DNA of 10,399 nucleotides from an uncultured Ruminococcus sp. (GTDB taxonomy: Bacteria > Bacillota > Clostridia > Oscillospirales > CAG-272), in the NCBI GenBank assembly GCA_902783905.1, contig CACZSP010000060.1, positions 1 to 10,399 of the forward strand. Reading direction: 5' to 3'. Positions 1 through 6,152 of this stretch are shown here, one piece after another; position 1 is the first letter of the stretch; each line of letters starts with the position of its first letter. The notes below the pieces were generated by a model. It made no database searches and was not told where the DNA came from. It saw nothing but the letters and a program-made list of their open reading frames with translations. Made by a program: the position numbers and the translations under genes.

Positions 1-100
1 CCGAAGGCGCGTCTTCACCAGTGCGAAGCACGTCTTCGTCAGCGCCGAAGGCGCGTCTTCACTGCGAGCGCCGTCAGGCGCGAAGCCTGTCCACTGACAA
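1..100 (+). repeat. Mosaic hairpin repeat, left copy
   Basis: About 100 bp downstream of the GH39 gene made of short perfect hairpins joined by a recurring GTCTTCA-like linker. On the plus strand I see GTGC-GAA-GCAC (21-31), GCGCC-GAA-GGCGC (42-54) and GCGCC-GTCA-GGCGC (68-81). A fourth hairpin at position 1 is cut by the window edge. The block matches the reverse complement of 10249-10351 at roughly 90% by eye, so the two copies are inverted. Stems are kept between copies while loops vary, which points to selection on, or spread of, the folded form. It begins almost directly after the GH39 stop codon and contains no T-run typical of an intrinsic terminator. It is probably a dispersed intergenic element, but genome copy number cannot be seen here. 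Confidence 0.85.
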
Positions 101-106
101 CTATAC

Positions 107-1465
107 TCAGCTTTTTTCAAAGTACAGCGTCTCGTACTGCCCGAGTCTGAAGCAGCCGGCGCCGACGCGCTTTTTCGTCATAAAATGCTTTTCGTCTATC
201 GCGTAAGCGGAGTATCCTCTTCCGAGGTCGGTCGCTACCGTTTTTTCTTCTCCGATATTTGTGATCAGCACTCCGCGCGTTTTTCCGTCGGTGGCGGCGA
301 TCGCGTAAAGGCCGTCTTCCGTCGCTCCGGTTATTCCGATCTGATTGCCGAGCGCGTAAAGCTTTCCGAAGGCGACGAAGGAATAATAGGTGCAGAAGGG
401 TTCTGCGGTCAGCGGATTGAACAGCCCGCCGTATACGCTGGTGTCGAAGCGGGCGTCGTAGTAGCACATCACGCTCATCTTCGTTGCGTGCATCGCAATC
501 ATCATTGCCGCGACGTCTGCGGACGCCTTCGACGTTCCGCGGGTCTCGCGGGTGCGGTCGGTGTTCCATTCGTTGAGATGTATCTCGATATCCGGGAATC
601 CGGCCTCCGCAAGCAGCCGCTCGGCGTATTTCTGGACGTTTGTGGTAAGGCGGACGTCCATGTAACTGTGATGCGAGAAGAAATCAAGGGGAAGGGAATC
701 CCGCTTTACCCGGTCGAGAAATCCGCGCAGGAATTTCGTGTGATATATCGCGCGCTCCTCCCAGTGAGTGACCTCGTGGGGCTTTCGGTATTTTTCGGAT
801 TTTTCCATATATCCGAGATACAGCCCGGTGTTCGAATATCCGCCGACCTTTATCGAGTCGCCGAAGCATTTTTTGAGGTGTGCCGCCACGGCGGCGTAAA
901 GATCGTAATACTGCTCCGCGGTGCCCTTCCACATATTGTTCAGTTCGATCGATTCCTCGTTGTCGGGCTCGTTCCAGATCTCCCAGTAGGTGATCCCGAG
1001 ACGGAATCCGTTCGCCCAGCCCTCGTTGTAATGGCGGACGACGTGTTCGCATACGCGCGCCCACTTGTCAAAATCCGCCGGAGGAAATACGCGGTACGCC
1101 TTTATCATGTGTCCGTTCTCGATAGACACCCCGAGTCGGAAATAGGGCTCGACGCCGTATTCCTTAAGCCGGCAGAGAAGAGCGTCGGTGAAAGCGAAAT
1201 CGTAGGACGCGGGATCGTTCTCGTCGGCGTCGAAATCCCGGAAAAGGTTCGGCATATCAACGAATACTCCGTCTCCGAAAAAGCCGCCGGTGTCGTGAAG
1301 GCGCGAATAAGGTATATTTGCTTCCTTCAGGTAGTGGAACATCGAATCGTCGATTCCCGTGTCGCACACGTCGAAAGGCGGCTGGCCTACGCCGTGCATC
1401 GGTTTTATTTTTCCCGTGATTTTGTCAAAATCAAATCGAAGTTCGTGAGTAGGTTCTTTTTTCAT
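107..1465 (-). CDS. GH39-like glycoside hydrolase (beta-xylosidase type), intracellular
   Basis: A 452-residue protein that looks like a complete (beta/alpha)8-barrel glycosidase of the GH39/clan GH-A type. WEIWNEPDN at 161-169 carries the likely acid/base Glu166 after strand 4. IEIHLNEWNT at 293-302 carries the likely nucleophile Glu299 after strand 7. A small beta-rich C-terminal region (about 385-452) fits the beta-sandwich that follows the barrel in GH39. There is no signal peptide, so it should act in the cytoplasm on imported oligosaccharides; xylosides are the commonest GH39 substrate, but specificity cannot be read from sequence. The ATG at 1465 follows an AAAGGAGA site at 8-nt spacing. 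It starts 32 nt after the atpC stop with no hairpin/T-run between, so co-transcription with the atp operon is likely. The stop is TGA at 107-109. Confidence 0.85.
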   Translation of the reverse strand: MKKEPTHELRFDFDKITGKIKPMHGVGQPPFDVCDTGIDDSMFHYLKEANIPYSRLHDTGGFFGDGVFVDMPNLFRDFDADENDPASYDFAFTDALLCRLKEYGVEPYFRLGVSIENGHMIKAYRVFPPADFDKWARVCEHVVRHYNEGWANGFRLGITYWEIWNEPDNEESIELNNMWKGTAEQYYDLYAAVAAHLKKCFGDSIKVGGYSNTGLYLGYMEKSEKYRKPHEVTHWEERAIYHTKFLRGFLDRVKRDSLPLDFFSHHSYMDVRLTTNVQKYAERLLAEAGFPDIEIHLNEWNTDRTRETRGTSKASADVAAMMIAMHATKMSVMCYYDARFDTSVYGGLFNPLTAEPFCTYYSFVAFGKLYALGNQIGITGATEDGLYAIAATDGKTRGVLITNIGEEKTVATDLGRGYSAYAIDEKHFMTKKRVGAGCFRLGQYETLYFEKS

Positions 1466-1497
1466 GCCGCGTATCTCCTTTTGCGTTTTCTAACCGG

Positions 1498-1923
1498 TCA
1501 GCCGTCGAACCCGCCGGTCCCTTTTTTTATTCTCAGATTGTTCAGCGCGCGTCCGATCATGAGTTTTGAAAACGCAAGGTCGGCGGCGCTTTTTTTCGCG
1601 CGCAGCTGTGCTTCGGCCTCGCGCAGAAGTTCTCTTTCGCGGTCGGCGTCTATGTCCTCGGGGAAGGATGCGTATTCGCAGAGGATCTTTACTCCGGTCT
1701 TTTTCACGTCGAGCATTCCCCGCGACACCGAAAACTCCCGTCGCTCACCGTCGGGAAGGGTAAACGAGGCCTTGCCGTCCCTGACGGCGGCCGCAAGCGG
1801 CTCGCGAAGCGCTTCGATACCTATCATTCCGTCGCTTACCGGAACGGTGAGCGAGACGGCGTCGCCGATGAAAAAGGGCTTTTCGGGGGTCAGTATCTCA
1901 AGCCGGAAACTTCTTTTACCCAC
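1498..1923 (-). CDS. atpC: F1Fo ATP synthase subunit epsilon
   Basis: A 141-residue protein matching epsilon, the central-stalk subunit that sits with gamma on the c-ring and can inhibit ATP hydrolysis. The N-terminal beta-sandwich (about residues 1-85) has the family opening LEILTPEKPFFIGDA and the DGMIGI turn. The usual Gly-His-Ala-Pro after that turn is replaced by ALREPL. A C-terminal helical hairpin follows (about 92-135, ending RALNNLRIKK). The start is taken as GTG at 1923: it lies 4 nt after the atpD stop and has a GAGGT site (1936-1932) 8 nt upstream inside the end of atpD, indicating translational coupling. A longer in-frame extension to an ATG at 2025 would overlap the conserved end of beta and does not look like epsilon. 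Confidence 0.9.
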   Translation of the reverse strand: MGKRSFRLEILTPEKPFFIGDAVSLTVPVSDGMIGIEALREPLAAAVRDGKASFTLPDGERREFSVSRGMLDVKKTGVKILCEYASFPEDIDADRERELLREAEAQLRAKKSAADLAFSKLMIGRALNNLRIKKGTGGFDG

Positions 1924-1927
1924 CGCT

Positions 1928-3391
1928 TCAGACCTCGCCGTGCCCGTCGCCGAGTTCGGCGGCGCGTCTTTTGACGTCGTCGATCGTGCCCGCCATGAAG
2001 AAGGCCTCCTCGGGTATCCTGTCACAGTACCCGCCGGCGATCTCCTCGAATCCCCTGACCGTTTCGGAGACCGGAACGTACACTCCGGGAATCCCCGTGA
2101 ATTTTTCGGCGACGAAAAGGGGCTGGGACAGAAAGCGCTGTATCTTCCGCGCGCGGCGGACGGTCAGTCTGTCCTCCGCCGAAAGTTCCTCCATCCCGAG
2201 GATAGCGATTATATCCTGCAGTTCACGGTATTTTTCGAGTATCTCCTGGACCTTGCCCGCCGTTTCGAAATGCTTTTGTCCGACGACGTCGGGCTCGAGC
2301 ATGACCGACGAGGATTCGAGAGGATCGACCGCCGGATAGATCCCCGTCTCGGCGATCTTTCTCGAAAGAACGGTCGTCGCGTCAAGATGCGAAAAGACGG
2401 TGGCGGGAGCCGGGTCGGTCAGGTCGTCGGCCGGGACGTAGACCGCCTGTACCGAGGTGACCGAGCCGTTCCGGGTCGACGCGATGCGCTCCTCCAGCTC
2501 TCCGAGCTCGGCGGCAAGCGTCGACTGGTATCCGACGGCGGACGGCATTCTTCCGAGCAGCGTGGATACCTCGCTGCCTGCCTGGACGAATCTGAATATG
2601 TTGTCGATGAAAAACAGAACGTCGCGGTGTTCGACGTCTCTGAAATATTCCGCCATGCGCAGACCGGCGAGCGCCGCCCGCATGCGTACTCCGGGCGCCT
2701 CGTTCATCTGGCCGAAAACGAGGGCGGTCTTGTCGATGACCCCGCTTTCCTTCATTTCGCTCCAGAGTTCGTTTCCCTCGCGGCACCGCTCGCCGACACC
2801 GGCAAAGACGGAATAACCGCCGTGCTCGGTGGCGATATTGTGGATCAGTTCCTGAATGAGGACGGTTTTCCCGACGCCCGCTCCTCCGAACAGTCCGGTC
2901 TTTCCGCCCTTTGCGTAGGGAGCGAGCAGATCGATGACCTTGATACCCGTTTCGAGCACCTCGGCCGTCGACGTGCGCTCGCGGTATTCGGGGGCCGGAC
3001 GGTATATGCTTCTGCGGGGAGTCCGCGGCGGAATGTGCTCTTCGCCGTCGATCTGTCCTCCGAGCCCGTTGAACATGTGTCCCAGCACCGCCTGCCCGAC
3101 GGGTACCGAGATGGGAGCGCGGGTCCTGACGACTTCCATTCCTCTGCCGAGACCTTCGCCGGGGCAGAGAAGTATGCACCTTACGGCGCCTCCGCCCAGC
3201 TGTTCCGCGACCTCCATCGGCTTGCCTCCGTCGGGCGAGACGGCGTAAACCGCTTCGCGTATCGCCGGAACTGACGACGGATCGAAGGATACGTCGACGA
3301 CGGGTCCCGAAACTCCGGTGATGACTCCGTTGTTTCCCTCCGGTCGGGACGCCGAGCCGGGCTTTTTTGCGCTGTATACGATATCATCCAT
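1928..3391 (-). CDS. atpD: ATP synthase subunit beta, possible independent product from internal start
   Basis: An in-frame ATG at 3391 (Met313 of the joined frame) is where a normal atpD would begin. It gives a 487-residue beta, slightly longer than the usual 460-480 because of about 20 extra hydrophilic residues before the first barrel strand GVITGVSGPVVDVSF. A GGGAGA site at 3407-3402 lies 10 nt upstream, a little long but usable. Beta holds the three catalytic nucleotide sites of F1. All key residues are present: the P-loop lysine, the catalytic Glu of GER, and the Walker B aspartate. Two conservative changes appear in the GERTREGND motif (Thr to Cys, Asp to Glu). Whether translation really restarts here is inference; sequence alone cannot separate internal initiation from fusion only. 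Confidence 0.6.
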   Translation of the reverse strand: MDDIVYSAKKPGSASRPEGNNGVITGVSGPVVDVSFDPSSVPAIREAVYAVSPDGGKPMEVAEQLGGGAVRCILLCPGEGLGRGMEVVRTRAPISVPVGQAVLGHMFNGLGGQIDGEEHIPPRTPRRSIYRPAPEYRERTSTAEVLETGIKVIDLLAPYAKGGKTGLFGGAGVGKTVLIQELIHNIATEHGGYSVFAGVGERCREGNELWSEMKESGVIDKTALVFGQMNEAPGVRMRAALAGLRMAEYFRDVEHRDVLFFIDNIFRFVQAGSEVSTLLGRMPSAVGYQSTLAAELGELEERIASTRNGSVTSVQAVYVPADDLTDPAPATVFSHLDATTVLSRKIAETGIYPAVDPLESSSVMLEPDVVGQKHFETAGKVQEILEKYRELQDIIAILGMEELSAEDRLTVRRARKIQRFLSQPLFVAEKFTGIPGVYVPVSETVRGFEEIAGGYCDRIPEEAFFMAGTIDDVKRRAAELGDGHGEV

Positions 3392-4327
3392 TTTTTCGCA
3401 TTCTCCCGTTTTCTTTTCCGTGTCCCCGGGGTCCTTTTTTACCTTTTTACGGAGCGCTCTGGCGCCCGAAGTGATTTCGGTTATCTCCCGGGTAACGTCC
3501 GCCTGGCGCTGCCGGTTGATCTTCAGTCGCAGCTCCTCGAGCATCCTGCCGGCGTTGTCGCCCGCCGTTTTCATTGCCGCCATCCTCGCCTCCTGTTCAG
3601 CGCAGAAGCTGTCCACCTCGGCGCCGAAGACGTAGCCGGTGAGGAAGGAGGGGATTATCTCGTCGAAGACGGTCTCCGGATCGGGTATGAAATCCTTTTC
3701 GGGGCGAAGGCTCCGGTCGGTCCCGGAGTAGTAGAAGTCGTCCTCCGAAAGCGGACAGAGCCGCCTTATCCGCGGCAGCCGCGCACCGCCCCGGCGGTAG
3801 TCGGTGTAAACGATGTCGACCCGCCCGGTGATCCCGGCGTCGTAGTCGGCGAGAAGCTCGGCGCAGATGCGCTGGGACTGACGCACGGTCGGAGATTCGG
3901 AAGAGTAGAGGAAGTTCTCCTTCATTTGCACTTTTTTGGAGCGGAAATACTGCCTTCCGTACTCTCCCATCACGTAGTATACGACGTTGCCGTTCCCCTC
4001 TTTTTCGGCGTGTCTCTCGGCCGCCTCGGTGACCGCGCGGTTGTAGCTTCCGGCAAGTCCGCGGTCGGCGGTGATTATCAGCAGTCCGAGGGCCCCCGGG
4101 CGTTCCGGCGCCCCTTTTTTTCTGAAATATCTGTTGTTTATCTCCGGAAGGTAATGAAGGATGCTCCCTATCTCTTCCCGGAGAGTGGAAAAATACGGTC
4201 TGGTCGAGTCGACGTCCTGCTTGGCTCTCCTGACCTTTACCGAGGAGATCATATACATGGCGTCCGTGACTTTTTTCGTTTCTTTGATGCTGTCGGCTCT
4301 CAGCCGCAGCTCAGCCAGTCCCGACAC
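1928..4327 (-). CDS. atpG-atpD: ATP synthase gamma-beta fusion reading frame (atpG joined to atpD)
   Basis: One uninterrupted 799-codon frame encodes gamma then beta. Gamma spans about residues 1-292: the N-terminal helix SIKETKKVTDAMYMISSVKVRRA, split here as residues 13-24 and 25-35, the central ITADRGLAGSYN at 85-96, and the C-terminal helix ending TREITEITSGARAL at 279-292. A Lys-rich hydrophilic linker (293-332) follows. Beta then runs from about 333 to 799 with a P-loop GGAGVGKT (481-488), catalytic Glu513 in GERCREGNE, Walker B FFIDN (572-576), and MEELSAED (712-719) in place of the usual DELSEED loop. Both halves look full length and active. The GTG start at 4327 has a perfect GGAGG site 8 nt upstream and lies 43 nt after atpA. 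Normally gamma and beta are separate proteins in a 1:3 ratio, so a pure fusion cannot supply a standard complex. An internal start at 3391 may add free beta. A one-base error in the A6 run at the junction could also hide a real gamma stop. Confidence 0.85.
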   Translation of the reverse strand: MSGLAELRLRADSIKETKKVTDAMYMISSVKVRRAKQDVDSTRPYFSTLREEIGSILHYLPEINNRYFRKKGAPERPGALGLLIITADRGLAGSYNRAVTEAAERHAEKEGNGNVVYYVMGEYGRQYFRSKKVQMKENFLYSSESPTVRQSQRICAELLADYDAGITGRVDIVYTDYRRGGARLPRIRRLCPLSEDDFYYSGTDRSLRPEKDFIPDPETVFDEIIPSFLTGYVFGAEVDSFCAEQEARMAAMKTAGDNAGRMLEELRLKINRQRQADVTREITEITSGARALRKKVKKDPGDTEKKTGECEKMDDIVYSAKKPGSASRPEGNNGVITGVSGPVVDVSFDPSSVPAIREAVYAVSPDGGKPMEVAEQLGGGAVRCILLCPGEGLGRGMEVVRTRAPISVPVGQAVLGHMFNGLGGQIDGEEHIPPRTPRRSIYRPAPEYRERTSTAEVLETGIKVIDLLAPYAKGGKTGLFGGAGVGKTVLIQELIHNIATEHGGYSVFAGVGERCREGNELWSEMKESGVIDKTALVFGQMNEAPGVRMRAALAGLRMAEYFRDVEHRDVLFFIDNIFRFVQAGSEVSTLLGRMPSAVGYQSTLAAELGELEERIASTRNGSVTSVQAVYVPADDLTDPAPATVFSHLDATTVLSRKIAETGIYPAVDPLESSSVMLEPDVVGQKHFETAGKVQEILEKYRELQDIIAILGMEELSAEDRLTVRRARKIQRFLSQPLFVAEKFTGIPGVYVPVSETVRGFEEIAGGYCDRIPEEAFFMAGTIDDVKRRAAELGDGHGEV
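3391..3396 (-). other. A6 homopolymer at the gamma/beta junction (potential slippage site)
   Basis: The minus strand reads TGCGAAAAAATGGATGA across the junction. As given, the frame is TGC GAA AAA ATG GAT, joining gamma to beta. With one more A it becomes TGC GAA AAA AAT GGA TGA, ending gamma at a stop that overlaps the beta start. So the fusion rests on the exact length of this run. It could be a true mutation, a sequencing or assembly error, or a transcriptional slippage site giving both forms. Confidence 0.6.
3402..3407 (-). promoter_or_regulatory. Candidate internal ribosome binding site for atpD
   Basis: GGGAGA on the minus strand, 10 nt before the in-frame ATG at 3391. It lies inside the gamma-to-beta linker and would allow free beta to be made beside the fusion. 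The spacing is longer than the 5-9 nt seen elsewhere in this operon, so strength is uncertain. Confidence 0.45.
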
Positions 4328-4335
4328 GTATGCGA

Positions 4336-4340
4336 CCTCC
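4336..4340 (-). promoter_or_regulatory. Strong ribosome binding site deciding the atpG GTG start
   Basis: GGAGG within AAAGGAGGT, followed by 8 nt and then GTG at 4327. This fixes the gamma start at a GTG codon, which the protein MSGLAELRLRADSIKETKK supports. It is the strongest Shine-Dalgarno site in the operon. Confidence 0.8.
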
Positions 4341-4370
4341 TTTCTTCGACGTCCGTTTCTGCTTTGGCCG

Positions 4371-6152
4371 TTATTTCAGTTCGGCGAAAAATCTTTGCGC
4401 TGCTTCGCGGATCCGCGATTTCAGATCGTCGTCCAGCGTCTTCGCGCGCTCGATCATAATGGTGAGCGTCGGATTCTTTTCGGCGAGCCACTGCAGGTAA
4501 TCATCCCTGATCTTCATGATACGGTCGGCGGGGAACCGGTTGAAAAATCCCTCGCGCGCCGTGACGAGAAGCGCCGCCTGCTGCCACTCTGAGAGCGGTT
4601 CCCGGCAGCGCTGTCTGAATACGGCGGTCAGCGCCGCTCCGTATTCGAGACGTTTTTTCGTGATCTCGTCAAGATCGCTTCCGAACTGGGAAAAGATCTG
4701 CATCTCCCGGTACTGGGCAAGATCTATCCTTGCAGATCCGGAAGCTTTTCGCATAAGTCCCGTCTGAGCCGATCCGCCGACACGCGACACCGAAAGGCCG
4801 ACGTTTACCGCGGGCCGCTGGCCCGATCTGAACAGTTCGGTGTCGAGAAAGATCTGACCGTCGGTTATCGAAATGACGTTCGTCGGAATATACGCGGAAA
4901 CCTCTCCGACCTGCGTCTCGACTATCGGAAGCGCCGTCATGCTTCCGCCGCCGAGACGGTCGGACAGCTGAGCGGCGCGTTCGAGCAGTCTCGAATGCAG
5001 ATAAAAAACGTCTCCGGGGTACGCCTCCCGCCCCGGCGCCCGCCCGAGCAGGAGACTTATCGTGCGGTAGGCGACGGCGTGCTTCGACAGGTCGTCGTAA
5101 ACTATCAGGGTATCGCGTCCGCGCTTCATGAAGTATTCGGCTACGGCGCATCCGGTGTACGGCGCTATATACTGCAGAGCCGGCGCGTCGCTTGCCGGAG
5201 AGGAAACGACGACCGTGTATTCGAGGGCTCCGGCCGCCGTCAGCTGGTGCATGACGCGGGCGACGCTCGAGGCCTTCTGGCTTATCGCCACGTAAACGCA
5301 GACGACGTGTTTGCCCTTCTGATTTATGATGGTATCGACGGCAAGTGAGGTCTTTCCCGTCTGCCGGTCGCCGGCGATCAGTTCTCTCTGTCCCTTTCCG
5401 ATCGGGAAGAGGGCGTCTATCGCCAGTATTCCGGTCTCGAGCGGACGCGTCACCGGCTTGCGGAATATGATCCCGGGTGCCGGCGCTTCGATCGGATAGT
5501 ATACCTGAGCTCCGGTATCGCCGCCTCCGTCGACGGGTTTGCCGAGAGGGTCTATCATCCTGCCGAGTATGCGGTTGTTTACGGGTATTCCGGCGGTGCG
5601 GCGTGTTCTGAACACCCGGCTGCCCGGAAGTATTTCACTGTCGGGACCGAAAAGCACGACTCCCGTCTCTCCGTCGGGCCGTATGTCCATCGTCATACCC
5701 TTGATTCCGCATTCGAACAGGACGATCTCGCCGTAAAGGACGTCGTAAAGCCCCGAGATCACGGCGACACCGTCTCCGACCGACTCCACCTTTCCGACTT
5801 CCTGACAACCGTCGCCCAGCTCGAACGAGGCGATGTTTTCGCGCAGAAGGGATATGATCTTTTGCGGATCGGTCTCTTTCGGCAGAGACTGGACCGAACG
5901 GCGAAGCTGGCGTATCCTTCCGAGAGTCGTCCAGTCGTAGTTGTCCTCGCCGACGAAAATGTTAAAGCCGTCGGCGACGGAAGGGTCGTTTTTTATTACG
6001 AACTCAACTGTCCCGGCGGCGTATTGTTTGCAGAAAAATTCGCGGAGAGCTTCAAGCCGCTCGGGATCCGGGGGGACGGTGCAGCGTATTTCGGCCGTCA
6101 GCACCTTCCCCCGTCCCTTTTCCCCCGTGCGGGGGAGGTCGTTATCGCTCAT
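4371..6152 (-). CDS. atpA: ATP synthase subunit alpha with N-terminally fused delta C-terminal domain
   Basis: A 593-residue protein, about 90 longer than a normal alpha. Residues 16-88 match the C-terminal domain of delta/OSCP: VLTAEIRCTVPPDPERL, then NDPSVADGFNIFVGED and LGRIRQLRRSV, in the pattern of bacterial delta (AEV-SA-PL, DPSLIGG, DGSVRGRLERL). A complete alpha follows from about residue 95: the N-terminal helix PQKIISLLRENIASF, beta-barrel, P-loop GDRQTGKTS (261-269), YDDLSKHAVAYR, the arginine finger Arg457 in SVSRVGG, and the C-terminal helical domain. No separate atpH exists and the delta N-terminal domain, which normally grips alpha's N-terminus, is missing. The ATG at 6152 overlaps the atpF stop (ATGA), with little Shine-Dalgarno of its own, so translation is coupled to atpF. 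I see no in-frame start with a ribosome site that would give bare alpha. The fusion therefore looks obligatory, and all three alphas would carry a delta domain. Confidence 0.9.
   Translation of the reverse strand: MSDNDLPRTGEKGRGKVLTAEIRCTVPPDPERLEALREFFCKQYAAGTVEFVIKNDPSVADGFNIFVGEDNYDWTTLGRIRQLRRSVQSLPKETDPQKIISLLRENIASFELGDGCQEVGKVESVGDGVAVISGLYDVLYGEIVLFECGIKGMTMDIRPDGETGVVLFGPDSEILPGSRVFRTRRTAGIPVNNRILGRMIDPLGKPVDGGGDTGAQVYYPIEAPAPGIIFRKPVTRPLETGILAIDALFPIGKGQRELIAGDRQTGKTSLAVDTIINQKGKHVVCVYVAISQKASSVARVMHQLTAAGALEYTVVVSSPASDAPALQYIAPYTGCAVAEYFMKRGRDTLIVYDDLSKHAVAYRTISLLLGRAPGREAYPGDVFYLHSRLLERAAQLSDRLGGGSMTALPIVETQVGEVSAYIPTNVISITDGQIFLDTELFRSGQRPAVNVGLSVSRVGGSAQTGLMRKASGSARIDLAQYREMQIFSQFGSDLDEITKKRLEYGAALTAVFRQRCREPLSEWQQAALLVTAREGFFNRFPADRIMKIRDDYLQWLAEKNPTLTIMIERAKTLDDDLKSRIREAAQRFFAELK
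5889..6107 (-). other. Delta (OSCP) C-terminal domain within atpA
   Basis: This segment codes for residues 16-88 of the alpha protein. Order and spacing of the delta C-terminal motifs are kept: an opening beta-strand, an amphipathic helix (about 28-44), two strands around NDPSVADGFNIFVG, and a closing helix LGRIRQLRRSV. In known F-ATPases this domain binds the C-terminus of the b dimer. The delta N-terminal six-helix bundle (roughly 105 residues) is nowhere between atpF and this point, since the two genes overlap by 4 nt. Confidence 0.8.

Noticed and set aside
1..100. CRISPR array or tandem repeat array
   Set aside because: Units are not identical repeats with unique spacers of constant length. 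They are varied small hairpins with short linkers.
40..106. Intrinsic terminator after the GH39 gene
   Set aside because: Several hairpins are present, but none is followed by a T-run on the transcribed strand, so I could not call a terminator.
1924..2025. Longer atpC beginning at an ATG at 2025
   Set aside because: The extra 34 residues overlap the conserved end of beta and resemble no epsilon N-terminus. The GTG at 1923 has a good ribosome site and fits the family.
185..3274. A very long open frame on the plus strand (1029 codons)
   Set aside because: It lies antisense to GH39, atpC and atpD, whose family motifs are clear. Its product has no recognisable domain, is Arg/Ser rich and low in structure, as expected for a shadow frame in GC-rich DNA.
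1928..4327. Alternative N-type or V/A-type ATPase
   Set aside because: Gene order B-E-F-A-G-D-C, single-copy gamma and epsilon, and alpha/beta motifs fit a standard F-type operon. N-ATPase operons start with atpD-atpC and carry atpQ and atpR, which are absent.
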